NCBI GenBank assembly: GCA_018105865.1
Contig: CM030849.1
Coordinates: forward strand, 8,096,587-8,160,586
DNA length: 64,000 nt
Direction of reading: 5' to 3'
Source of the DNA: Metaphire vulgaris
Taxonomy: Eukaryota; Annelida; Clitellata; Crassiclitellata; Megascolecidae
Shown: one piece after another, positions 1 to 47,200 of the stretch
How positions within the stretch are numbered: position 1 is the first letter of the stretch
Layout: every line of letters begins with the position of its first letter
Made by a program: the position numbers and the translations under genes
The notes under the pieces: model-generated
The model's input: only the letters and a program-made list of their open reading frames with translations
What the model was told of the DNA's origin: nothing
Databases searched by the model: none

Positions 1-1590
1 GAAACTAAAAGCCATTGAGCTACGCGCATTTAAAAAACTATTTTCAAATCCAATATCATTTAATCCCAATGCTTTTTGTGACGATGGGACCCGGTATTAA
101 AACTAGTTTCTATTTTTCTTCCATCGTTGCGTTCACACATTGAAAGATTTGCGTTCTTAACAGTGTCTCTTGCTGTCTTTCTGTCCATTTGATTTGGGTG
201 CATTTCATTTTTTTACATGGACCAATCGTGGCAGTATCGTCTTCTGATTAATTATGATCGCCGAATAGGATCCTGTATAAACGATTACATTACATTACAT
301 ACCGAAAATATTTATCCCAAGAAATCACTCTTTAAATCTATATAACGCTTTGATAAATGCGCCAGTCAGCCTAATGCCCAGCGCAGGTCATACTAATGTC
401 CACTGTGACACTCTACCAAGTGAGCTAGCGCAGTAACCATTCATCTTGCGCAGTGCGAATGTAGTAGCTAGCGTCTAAATGTCAGATACGATGACAATTC
501 GTTCTTTAGGAAAATCTCGTGTTTTCTATTGATTTTCAGTTTGAAAGAACGAACGAACGAATGAATTAATTAATTAATGAGTAAATGAATGAATGAATCA
601 ATGAATCAATGAATCAATGAATCAATGAATCAATGAATGACTGACGGGGCAGCTAGACTGTACTCCTACCCGAATGTATTCAGCCAAAAGATTCCCGAAA
701 TATTACATTTTTTAGTTGTTCAACCATTTTGTTCAATGATTTAACATTGACAGGATCATGGCTTGATGAGCAGTTTGATGTTTGCTATTTTCTTGCTCGC
801 GATAACGCCACATATACAATAGCTGGCCATGGGAAAAGACTCGTTCGCTTAAATATTTTCCTACAGGTTCAAGTGTTTGTCCTTGTGGCTTGTATATGAT
901 CATTGCAAAAAGAGAGAGTACTGGAAATTTGTGATACTTCAAAGAGACGATGACGGGAAGGGGAGGAGAGATTGGAAGGGAAAAGAGGGTGGTGGAAAAT
1001 GGAATTCGAAAAGGAAGAAGAGCTTGAGGAGATATAGGAATGAAAGAGTAACGGGAAGAAAACGAAGAAGGGAGGGTGAGAAAAGAAGTGAGAAGGATGT
1101 GGAATGGAAAACTAGGACAAAGACGACAACGACGCTCATAACTGCTTGTCTTTTCGGCATGAGCTACATTAGTCATGCCCAGGTACACAATTTCTTCAGC
1201 CTTTCGATAAAAGACATGAGATAAGTCAATGGAGTGGAGCAGAGATCGAGCTCAGAAATATTGGTAGTTCGCCTCTGTTCTAGGCTGACAATCCGCATTT
1301 CTAAAATCACACACGTCAAAACATTAATAGAAAAATAATTATCGCTGAAAAAACGCAAACAGCACACACGTCGCATACGAAAAAATTATCGAACTAAGAC
1401 TCACAATGCGCATGCGCATTAAATACTGTAGTTTCAATTAGTGCATTATTTTATACTGTAGAACTGTAGAGAACACGTCAATCAATTTGACATTTATATG
1501 TCCCACATCAACTGAATCATCAAGTTATTGCCTTAGAACTGCCTGTCAGACCTGCAGGTAAAAGTGCAACCTGTTCCCTCAGGCGTCATT
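1..1590. other. 5' flank without recognised gene
   Basis: There is no frame with recognisable protein features. The stretch contains a GAAC/GAAT/CAAT tetranucleotide-rich run (about 547-642) and a purine-rich segment (about 940-1110). It also holds a roughly 100-base block (1105-1216) related to one in P4HA-A intron 2 (5710-5805). The P4HA-A promoter should lie here but no element could be pinned down. Confidence 0.5.
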
Positions 1591-1596
1591 CGTAAC

Positions 1597-1695
1597 GACG
1601 AGAGGAATTCGTTCGAAATAGATCACACGCGTTCGCTGTTATCCGACGCAATTGGGCAACTGAGAGGCGGTGGGAATTTCCTGTCTGTGTCGAGA
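1597..1695 (+). promoter_or_regulatory. Conserved 5' UTR/promoter-proximal block of P4HA-A
   Basis: About 100 bases before the start ATG match 24409-24507 upstream of copy B, apparently without change, while sequence further upstream differs. It is probably transcribed 5' UTR and marks the left edge of the duplicated unit. No TATA box or initiator could be assigned. Confidence 0.5.
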
Positions 1696-19966
<18,271 letters not shown>

Positions 19967-20282
19967 AATACGATGGCATCATTCTCAGTCTGCTCTCAAA
20001 CTCAATAACTGCATTTGTTTCACACTCGATATCCATTTTAGCGCTAGTAGGCTATACACTTCCTCGTCAGTGTACCTAATAGTTTTTAATCACTTCTTTC
20101 CACGACAAATTAATCGGCCTATATTTTAAATCCAAAAGTATCTGACATCACGATTCATCTTTACCAGGCCCGGTGTCGAATTTTCAAATAGAAACGAGGA
20201 TTTGACTATTCCCGCCTCAAGTTCCATTTCAATCAGTGGGATTAAACCTCCCGCAAACCGAGCATTAACTGTTGCTCTGAAG

Positions 20283-20504
20283 CAGGCCCGTAGGAAGTGG
20301 AAATGCAGGGGTGCAGGTGCACCCCTGACAAAAATTAGGTGTGCACTGCACCCCTGAAAGATGAGGCTTTTTTTGTTTATCAAGATTTTGAAGATATGAT
20401 AAAAGAAGGATGATGACCTTTTTTGCTTGTTAGATTTTTATGATGATTTTTATCTTCGCCCCTGCAAAATGCACCCCTGTTTAAAATTCGTTCCGAAGGG
20501 CCTG
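20283..20504. mobile_element. hAT-type MITE in P4HA-A 3' flank
   Basis: Ends CAGGCCCGTAGGAAG / CCGAAGGGCCTG with perfect duplication CTCTGAAG (20275-20282, 20505-20512). It contains the recurring GATGACCTTTTTTGCTTGT motif. Confidence 0.85.
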
Positions 20505-20948
20505 CTCTGAAGGAACACGAAGTACAGTACACAAATGTTTTAGGAGAAATTTCATCAGCCAATTTGGTTTATAATTCACCTTTTTAATGAACCGTGACGG
20601 AAATAATGAAATGTGCCAATTTTATTCACTCACTTCACAACGGTGATGCCATGAACGTATGGCATGCGTATGGCTAATTAATTAGTCAATCAAGAACACC
20701 TATGTTCACTTTGAACATGTTTATTTAATCAGAATATATACAAAAAACAATCATTACAATAACTCTCACAATATGCATCATCTAACTGCCTGCATGAGAA
20801 AGTTTGATTCATATTTTATTGAAAGCGAAAAAGAATACAGCAATATGTTTTCACAGCAATATGTTTATGCGATTTGTGCCTGAAAATATGCAATGCATTT
20901 TTCTTAAACAAGTCACTCAGTTATTGGTATTCACTAATTGGAACCCGC

Positions 20949-21210
20949 CAGGGCTTTTTGTAAAAAATATTTTCCGGAACGCGGAACGGGGCAAGATTTC
21001 TATTTTCCGCCCCTAAATTTCTAAATTTCGGTGATGACCTTTTTTTAGTCGCCACATAAGTTTTAAAATCCGTATAGAACACTAAAACACCACTTTGCGG
21101 GCGATGATCTTTTTTTAGTCGCCACAGATATTTTTTTAATACCAGTCTTCCGATTTTCTGGAACGCCGTTCATATTTTCCGGAACGCCGTTCCGGCACAA
21201 AAAAGCCCTG
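20949..21210. mobile_element. hAT-type MITE inside the detached NRF 3' UTR copy
   Basis: Ends CAGGGCTTTTTGT / ACAAAAAAGCCCTG with perfect duplication GAACCCGC (20941-20948, 21211-21218). The matching site in unit B (near 43100, AACCTGCAGTGCC) is empty. Confidence 0.85.
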
Positions 21211-22013
21211 GAACCCGCAGTGCCAATTTTAGGTTAATACTGTAAAATCATAACAATAAAACATCTTCAACTCGCATCATTTTCACCTAATAGACAACAA
21301 GGAAACAACTTCGGCTCAGTCTGGTATTTTCTTGGAAAATTCCTAGTCACCCTTCCCCACGGTTCCTTCCGCTCATTCGGCATTAGGCATTTATTATTAC
21401 AAGATCAGCAACATAACAGAAATACATAATGATGCAAAAGACTTGACTAACTAACTTACAGTGTATACTAAACTAGAAAAGAATCAAAAATTAAAATTAT
21501 TATCCATGCTCTACATGCATAATAATGGAAAATTTAATGCTGTCGCAAACTTATTTTACTTATTTAAGTAATTTAATTAGTATAATGCAACAATTAAATT
21601 CTTACTCCAAAAATTGTCTGATTCTTTTCCCCATACAGGTCTGACTTTCAAATACCATTCTGCTTCAGTTTATGGGAGGAAACCATAACTATTATGAGAA
21701 TTATCATTTACCTTTAAATCTGGAATTGACTTTTAGTGTAAAACATAGTCCTTGTCTTCGGCACAAAATGTTTTAATGAAAAAAATTGAAAATCACATAA
21801 GTTTTCTCAAAGCTAGATTTCTGCCAACACTCTGAACTCTCCCAAACATGAAGGGACTGTGTATGCGACCATAAAGTATCAAATAAATTCAAACTAGCTC
21901 TAAGGATATTGAAAATTGCCAAATATGAAAATACATTTTATTTCTGCTTCTTCTGCCAAACAGAACTACAATTATTAATTGCAAACAGACAAGTATGATC
22001 AGATTTAAAAGTC

Positions 22014-22507
22014 GGTTCTATAGACCACAGGATTGACCACAGGACGATTGACCATAGGACGATTGACCGTAGGACGATTGACCACTGGACGATTGACCAC
22101 AGCGGACTTTTGACCACTGGACGATTGACCACAGCGGACTTTTGACCACTGGACGATTGACCACAGCCGTGAGTATCAGGCTTAGCACGCTGTCTGCTGC
22201 ATGCATGCATGCATGCATGCACGCATGCAAACAAAGGAAAACAAATGCTGGGAATGATGAAAAGGACAATAGTGAGTCGATATATATATTATATATATAT
22301 AAAAATTTATATATATATAGACAATAGCATTTGGTTTCCTTTTTTGCATGCGTGCATGCATGCATGCAGCAGACAGCGTGCTAAGCCTGTTACTCACGGC
22401 TGTGGTCAATCGTCCAGTGGTCAAAAGTCCGTTGTGGTCAATCGTCCAGTGGTCAATCGTCCTATGGTCAATCGTCCTGTGGTCAATAGTCCGCGTACCT
22501 AAAAGGT
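22014..22507. mobile_element. Foldback element of GGACGATTGACCAC units
   Basis: The left arm (22020-22215) and right arm (22346-22500) are reverse complements built of tandem GGACGATTGACCAC units, a 35-base unique part and (GCAT)n. The loop is (TA)-rich. TTAAAAGTC flanks it (22005-22013, 22508-22516). Unit B has the uninterrupted site near 43915. Confidence 0.8.
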
Positions 22508-22760
22508 TTAAAAGTCAATTGATGACCATTAGATGAGAGAAACATAAAACAAAAGCAATCGGTTCACCGATAATAATATAATAAAGTTATCACAGCAAAC
22601 CCCCAGACTAGAAAGAGGCAGATGGCCAAACACACTACTTCAGGAAACTGCAAAAATGATCTTCCAAAAATAAGAGTCGACCAAAAAAGATAAAAAGATA
22701 TAAAAACAAATCATTTATGCAACGGAGTGATGTTTCACGAACGATGAAGAGCACCCCTCA

Positions 22761-22762
<2 letters not shown>

Positions 22763-22832
<70 letters not shown>

Positions 22833-22836
22833 CTCT
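22763..22836 (+). repeat. (CT)n(TATC)n microsatellite
   Basis: A TCTC run is followed by about ten TATC units in the spacer between the two P4HA units. Confidence 0.9.
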
Positions 22837-23039
22837 ACTCTGCCCAGTGCATCTCAACGACAGTATTAATTAGAAAATCAAACAAATCGCAAACGCATTG
22901 ATACATTCAGCTTAGCAGTCATCCAAGAACTCTCCCTAATGTCATTGTCCGAAACGCCAGAGTAAACACGAATTCTGAGTTCCACCGATTTCACGACAGT
23001 CGCGCATATAAATTTTAGAAAACAAACGATGAAGTACTA

Positions 23040-23325
23040 CAGATGGTGGACGAACAAAGATCGTTAATCAGCAACATCAAAAAATACAGAGGAACTGGAT
23101 TGGACACGTACTAAGAGGAGAATCATTACTCAGAACAGTAATTGAGGAACGTATGTCAGAAAAAAAGACAAAAGGAAGACCAAGGAAGATGCTATTGGAC
23201 TGGACGATGAAAACAGATACATAGCGTCACAAGACCTATGCAGAAATCAAAGAAGAAGCAAGGCGCAAAGAGGAATGGAAGCAATGGAGCCCTGAACCTG
23301 TCCCAAGACAGAGAGCATGATGATG
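23040..23325 (+). mobile_element. LINE reverse-transcriptase C-terminal remnant
   Basis: Across small frame breaks the + strand reads WIGHVLRGESLLRTVIEER, KTKGRPRKMLLDW and KEEARRKEEWKQWSPEP, a pattern typical of RTE-like LINE C-termini. It is noncoding now. Downstream lie (GAGT)n and (ATT)n runs (23690-23776). Confidence 0.75.
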
Positions 23326-23728
23326 ATGATATTACGACATTAACTTAATAGAGAGAGAAAAACAATTAAGAATCATAATCTCCAAATAACTTTCCGACTC
23401 AACTGGTGAAAGTTCTCTTGAGAAACTTGGACCCAAAAGAAAGAAGTGGGACGATTTCAACCATTTGAAAACTAAAATATTAGGCAGAAAAATAGCTCGG
23501 TTAGATAACATCACTATGTGGAGTGGCCAAAATTGATCTGACCAATCCACCACAACCACTTGTAACAGCAAGCCTTGCTTCTACGCGAAGTTCAGAACAG
23601 AGAACAATGAAGATCACTTACCCGTTTACTTACGACATGGCATCACGTCTCCATTTAATACTAAAGCATTAGTAAAGCAAGGTGATCGAGTGATTGAGTG
23701 AGCGAGCGAGCGAGTGAGTGAGTGAGTG

Positions 23729-23777
<49 letters not shown>

Positions 23778-24507
23778 GTTATTATCAAGAGCGTAAACCA
23801 CGGGTGGACGGCGGGGACGGTCTCCCCCCCCCCCAATAATTAGTAGGAGGGGACAGAGTATCAATTATCCCCAATATTTTGTGCTTTTGGTTAAAAATTT
23901 TTATCCTCTCCTCCCGCCCACGATGTTGATGCCAGGATTCCGACCGCATTCACTCATTTCGGATGACCTTTTTTGCTTGTCAGGGTATTTGGAGAGCGAA
24001 AAATATAAGGATGATACTTTTTGCTCGTCAAGAGTTTTTGAAAGACGAAAACGGGGTCTGACCTGACTTTATGCACGATTCTATCTCCCCCCCCAATGTT
24101 GATGCCAAGTTTACGTAACTGGTTATTTTGCGTTATTCGGTATCAGTGAATATTCGAATATCTATGCCTGGTCCCGCATTGTGAAAATGCGGCTCCTTGT
24201 GAAATGTCATTCATCGCAAAAACACCTCAGTTCGTATCGCCATGGCCACTGCTTCTGTTTTTTTGCCGCCGCAGCAGCTGCTTTGCTTCATCGATCCTTA
24301 TTCGACGGTCGTTTCGCGACCTATCAACAAGTGACCAAATGTCACGCGTGCTATGCATGGGCTTAGTACATACGCTGCTGTAGACCTACAGGTAGTGTCG
24401 AAGTAAACGACGAGAGGAATTCGTTCGAAATAGATCACACGCGTTCGCTGTTATCCGACGCAATTGGGCAACTGAGAGGCGGTGGGAATTTCCTGTCTGT
24501 GTCGAGA

Positions 24508-41483
<16,976 letters not shown>

Positions 41484-41508
41484 AATACGATGACACCATT
41501 CTCAGTTT

Positions 41509-41803
41509 CAGTGGCGGTTCCAGGAATTCTTGGTGGGGTGAAAAAATTGATAGGAAGTCGGTGGGGGAGGGGATGCAAAGTGAAGAAGAAAAAAGAAAAG
41601 AGAGAAAAGGTCATTGTTAGTGTTTGCCCACCAAATGTTAATAAACCTTGCCAAAAAAGGTCGACAAGCAAAAAAGGTCATTCGCAGTATTTTTCACTAT
41701 TTAAAAAAACTCGCCGGAAAATAGGTTGATAAGCAAAACAGGTCATCCGGAACCTCGGTGGGGGGATGCATCCTCAGTCATCAACATGGTGGAACCGCCA
41801 CTG
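41509..41803. mobile_element. hAT-type MITE in the P4HA-B 3' UTR
   Basis: It begins 25 bases after the stop codon. Ends are CAGTGGCGGTTCCAG / GGAACCGCCACTG; flanks CTCAGTTT (41501-41508) and ATCAGTTT (41804-41811). Copy A has the unbroken sequence at 19980-20000, so the insertion followed duplication. It carries three copies of the AAGCAAAAAAGGTC motif. Confidence 0.85.
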
Positions 41804-42895
41804 ATCAGTTTGCTCTCAAACTCAGTAACTGCATTTGTTTTAGCCTACACTCGATATCAATTTTAGCGCTAGTATACACTTAAATTCTCGTCAGTATACT
41901 TACCATAGTAGTTCCTGAGCATTTTTGTCAAAAATTATTAACTTGCATTATTGTTGTAGTCAGGGTTCTTGAATAGGGGGCACAGCCACCTTTTTGAGTA
42001 AGAAATTCTCCGACGAGGAAAAAACAAAAAGCAAAAAAGTTCGTCAAGGAGTTGTCGCACATTCACATATTCTCTTCTACCATGCCGCCTACCCTAGACC
42101 AGAAAAGTCTTGACGGTTTAGCGTATATCCCACGACCGGCCCGCATACCCCTTGGCTACGCCAATTAGGCCTTATCCCAAATTTTATATCCAAAAATCTT
42201 TGACATCATGATTCAACTTTACCAGGTCCAGTGCTGGCTCTATTTTCAAAAAGCAGTTCGAAGGCGAATGGTAGTTAAACTCCCGGCAAAGGGCTGTCCA
42301 TTAATTACGCAGACAACTTTTGGGTAATTTTTAACCCCTCCGGGCCCTCCCCTTGTCAACAACTGTCAAATTTTTAGGACCACTTAATAAAATTGTCAAA
42401 AATTTATTACCCCTCCCCTCTACAAGTTAACAATATTTTATACTGCTGACTTTATGCTAAAGTAGAATTATGGAAAATAAAATTTAGACAAAAAAGCACT
42501 AAAGTATTTTTTACTTGTATAACAGATGGTAAGTCGACTATAACACTGAATTCTAGCTCCTATCATCTACCCTGCTCTTGAGTATTCCTATAACATACTT
42601 AAATGTTTCAACTTTTTCCAGAATCTGACCATCTAGTACAATTTTTGCTTTATCATTGTCATCCCTTGAAACAGCCATAACTTTTGTTTTTTCATTGTTT
42701 TTTTTCATTGTTAATAATCACTGTTAATCAGGCCAAATTTTTGCTTGTATCATTTACTTCATTACTGATAGTTTGAGAGTACTTAAGCTTAAAATGTTGT
42801 TCTATGATGTTTAAAGAGATTGAGTTGGAAATAACTTCTGTTCTGTTCAAGAAAATCAGAATCGATAAAAAATATCAATGCTCAAATTCAACATG

Positions 42896-44275
42896 TTTAT
42901 TTTATTAGAATATGAACAAAAAAGCAATCAATACAATAACTCTATCTATATGCATCGTCTAACTGCCTGCATAAGAATTTCTGAATCCACAGATTTTACT
43001 GAAGGCAAAAATGAATACAGCAGTATTATATGCTTATGTGATTTAGGCCTATAGATTTGCAATGTAGCTCCCTTAAACAAGTCACTCAGTTGTAATAACC
43101 TGCAGTGCCAATTTTAAGTGAATATTTCAATACTGTAAAATCAAAACAATAAAACATCTTCAACTTGCATCATTTTCACTTTAAAGACAACAAAGGAAAC
43201 TTCAGCTCAGCATGGTATATTCAGAGGAAAAGGGGATGTTCTATATACATGTACATAGTCATAGAAAATGTCATGCTGTCATTAATTATTTTAAATTAAA
43301 CTAAATTACTTAGTATATATGAAACAACCACAAATTCTTGCTCCTGAGCTGGTCTGATTCTTTCCACATACTGGCTTGACTCTCAAGTATTATTCTGATT
43401 CAGCTTATGCTCAGTGAATTTGTCACAATGAACTAAAGAATTTTCTTACTGATGTTACAGCAAAGAGTGCTGCAAGAATACCTCTCAGAGAAATCTCTCC
43501 TCGAAATGTTGAAATTGTGAAATAATAATTCAGATAGAATAATTTTTGGAGGAACAAACTTCTATGGAGGAATGCGATAATTATTATGAGAATTATCATT
43601 TACCGTTACATCTCGAACTGACTTTTAGTGTAAAACATATTGGCAATCTTGTCTTCAGCACAAAAATGGTTTAATGGAAAAATGGAAAATCACAGAAATT
43701 TTGCTCAAAGTTATATTTCTGCCAATACTCTGAACTCTCCCAAACATGAAAAGACTGTGTATGCAACACTGCAGTATAAAATAAAATCAAAATTCACATT
43801 AAATCTAAGAATATTTGAAATTGACAATTGCAGAAAATACATTTTCTTTGTTACGCTTCCTTCGGCTGAACAGAAATACAATTAATTACAAAGGAAAAAT
43901 ATGACCAGATTTCAAAGTCAATTGATAGCTATTAAATAAGGGAAATATAAAAACAAAAGCAATCAGATTACCAAATAATAACATAATGAAGTTATCAAAG
44001 CAAAAGCCCTGACTAGAAATAGGCAGATGGGCAAACATATGATTACAGGAAAACTGCCAAGATAATCTTCAAAAATTATAAAATAACCAAAAAAATTGAA
44101 AGAAACACCATTAACTGTAAGCAACTTTTGAGAAGGTTGCAATTAAGACCTCACAAAAAACACAATCCTAAATATTGTGAAATGAACACAAGAAAGTATA
44201 GCCATCTAACTATCTACGATTGTCTCTGATCATATGAGCAGTGAACTGCAGTTCGGGGGACAACTAAGGGGAATT
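42896..44275 (-). other. Probable 3' UTR of the NRF-like gene with AATAAA signals
   Basis: Downstream of the stop codon at 44276-44278 the - strand is AT-rich and noncoding. It reaches two overlapping AATAAA signals (42896-42906), followed by a T-rich stretch. The same block, including an AATAAA at 20720-20725, recurs behind P4HA-A. The length (about 1.4 kb) is inferred from the signal and from the extent of similarity between the copies. Confidence 0.5.
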
Positions 44276-47200
44276 TCATGATAGCATTCGGTGGACTGGA
44301 CATTGAACGCACAGATATAATGGCACAGAAGCAACAAAGGAAAGTGACAGAGCCATCAAATACACACTCATCTAAAACATACAAAACACAATCTTATGTC
44401 AAACAAAACTGAGGTTTTGAAAAACAAAGCAACAACTATTAAATCAATTTACTGCAGATGAATTATCAATAATTTTCAGACTGTTTATTTTTACAAATTA
44501 AATGTATAAAAATATTGTACAATAGGAAAACTCTTACCACGGACACATCGGATAGAAGGAAAGACTGGTGAAGTGACTGGAAGAACGACTGGAGGACAAC
44601 ACCATGGAAGAGGTAAGCGCCAAAACTTAAGCGGCTGAGCACTACCCAACCTTTCCAGGAGAATAGGCAATTCAAGGGACCTATCAATATATATAAATAT
44701 CCAGAATTCAAAGTAAACAGCTATGCATAAAAAGCGAATTAATACTTTAAATTGTTATGAAACTTCTATGAACTATCCAGCGTAAATGAAAAGAGATATA
44801 TGCCAACAGTAACACAGTACACTGGTAATCAATTCAAATGAATGCAGTGCATCACGAATACTAGTTTCAATTTAAATGGAAATATAGAATTTTGTATTCA
44901 TATTACAATTATCGTATATTACCATTAAAATTTACAAAGAGTTCACATAATTCAATAAGTAAAGATTCTACAGTGGATTTCTAGTATCTACATACAGGCT
45001 GTGTAGGCTCAAGATATGCTACAGTTATGAAGTGCCTACACCTTCATAATTTATCTCCACCACAGAACATTGCAGCTATTTACCATACTCCCGTTTTAAG
45101 AAAATGTCCATTATATTCTATCGGCCTATTTGGCGCTGTGCGACTGGTTCTAATCGGCACACCAAAGTTAAGCAACGTCGACTGCGGTTAGTCCTTGGAT
45201 GGGTCACCACCTGAGGATCTAGTCGTGGTGCTGGATGCCAACCAAGCTATTCATTGCTTAGGTGTCGATAAATTGGTAGCAGTGCTAAGCTGCGAAGGTA
45301 AAACGCAGGTCTAGAGAAAGTAATGGCAACCTATTTTTATTTATTTATTTATACTGGACAATTTATTCGGCGCCGTAGGCATAACTAAGGCTAAAGTCAA
45401 AGGCACCCAACAACAAAACCTACTCTAGATTAATGGCATAAACCACCTGCGTCACTGCTTGCCTAATACCCAGAGATCTGTGCCAGACCCTACGCTCGTT
45501 CGACTACAAGACTACCTTTACCTTTTACCAATATATCCACTTTAACAATGAATTCTCTTGCATATCTAGTCCCTATTCAGGGTCAAATCATGCTAGCTCT
45601 GAGAAAGTCATACAGCGGGCAAAAAGGAAAAAGGACAACATTATCATTTGCATAACTATCGTAAATACTTAATGCTAATTGTCACCTGCAAGGAGATGTC
45701 TAGAAGCATAAATGCACCATGCTGTTGCAAGAGTCCAGGCAACAGAGACAAGAGACTGACAGATGGCACTGGCAACTGGACTGTAGCTGTATCCAAACAT
45801 CAAGGGATAAAGTGAATAGATGGAAGAGAGGCCGAGAACCAGACATACAATCCATCCACAGAAAACATATTTCTGAAAGCAAAACAGTTCTGGACACCAT
45901 TATGAAATCATTTGAGACATTGCATATTTCGTAGAGTTCAGACAAGACAAGAAATAAAATCACCATTAAATATCAATACTAATGAATACGCTAGATAAAC
46001 ATCCTACCTTATTCATCGAAATCAGCGTGTCTCTTTCAGAGTTCAACTTCTGACCTAGTAACAGTCCCGCAAGAAAGGGAACAGCTCGACAGTATGGCTT
46101 TGACAGAATCACATTCATGTACTTCCAAAATGCACTAAAAAACAATTATTCAAACAGTAATTCAAAAAATTTTAAAGTAATTTATATAGTCAGCCAGTTA
46201 CCTAGTAGAATGATACAACTAGCTGTGGCACTAAAGCATTGTTATCATCATCACTGACATAGGTTCAGAAAGTTTCAGCCTTCTAGCTATGATATTTCTG
46301 AAGTTATAGAGCTCTGAAGTTGTTAGAAATTTAAGTGGCTGTCGCAAAACGCCAAAAAACGGCCGACCTTAGGTACTATGAACGATGAATATCTTAAAAA
46401 CTACTCAAGATAGCCGGCTAAAATTTTGCAGATTTTCATATGTATGTTTGAGGAACATCTGTGTTAAATTTCATAATTTTTTGAGATGGTCGACCTGGAG
46501 TCATCTGTTGAATTGTCACAGAATGACTCAAAACGGAACATTTTTTGAATCTTTGTGGTCATTGAGCACAGCCTTCCAGTTGGAATAAACAGCTGAAATT
46601 GCATCAGAATACTACAATTACCTAATGGAACAAAAGTAGAGGGTGCCCAGATCTTTAGCTTTAACTTTGTTTTTCCCCATGCAACTGTGAACCACCCTAT
46701 TAGGCAGGGTTCCAAAATATGGGTCAACTACAGACCGACATTTCCACAGCTGACTAGGGAGCTTAGAGGAGTGTTACGGCCTCCCCTAACAGGATCTGGG
46801 ATGGAACCTCAGCCAAAAATATTTAGAGTAAAATTCTATTCAAATCTCAAGATTTTGAACATAATTTTCCAGATTAAGGCATCTTACCGGCAATTGCCCT
46901 TCCTCTCTCAAACTGATATGTTTTTTCATTGGCTCTGCACAAATCTCACTACGGTAAGTCTAGGCCTAAATGTGCCAGTGCTCCCGCGTGGCTACACTAA
47001 TGGCTAACATCAGGCCTGCCGAGAGGGGGCAAATTCCCAGGGGCCCACCGATCTGGGGGGCCGGGCAGGTCTGCCATAAATTTATTTCACGTAATATGCA
47101 ATAATATTTATTATCACGGATGCTTTTGGCATGGCACACTTAATCCTTTAACGTTAGTCTTCTTGAAAAGTCTGACAAGCAAAAAGTCATCATCATTTTT

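Larger units (their letters stand above)
20720..22700 (-). pseudogene. Detached copy of the NRF-like 3' UTR downstream of P4HA-A
   Basis: Many stretches match 42890-44100 in order: the AACATGTTTATT start, TAACTGCCTGCAT, TGCAGTGCCAATTTTA, GAATTATCATTTACC, TCTGCCAA.ACTCTGAACTC and GTCAATTGAT. The coding exons of the NRF-like gene are absent, so this looks like the terminal part of that gene carried along when P4HA was duplicated. It has since received three insertions that copy B lacks. Whether it is transcribed is unknown. Confidence 0.6.

Noticed and set aside
1564..1695. Upstream extension of the P4HA-A frame into an extra 44 residues.
   Set aside because: It has no ATG before 1696 and would bury the hydrophobic signal peptide. 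The same holds in copy B.
22031..22180. Regularly spaced short repeats resembling a CRISPR array.
   Set aside because: The units are contiguous, occur inverted in a second arm and lie in an animal genome. It is a foldback element.
45122..45240. Possible functional 5S rRNA gene.
   Set aside because: The 5' region diverges strongly from 5S rRNA and the sequence runs on into a SINE body without a T-run terminator.
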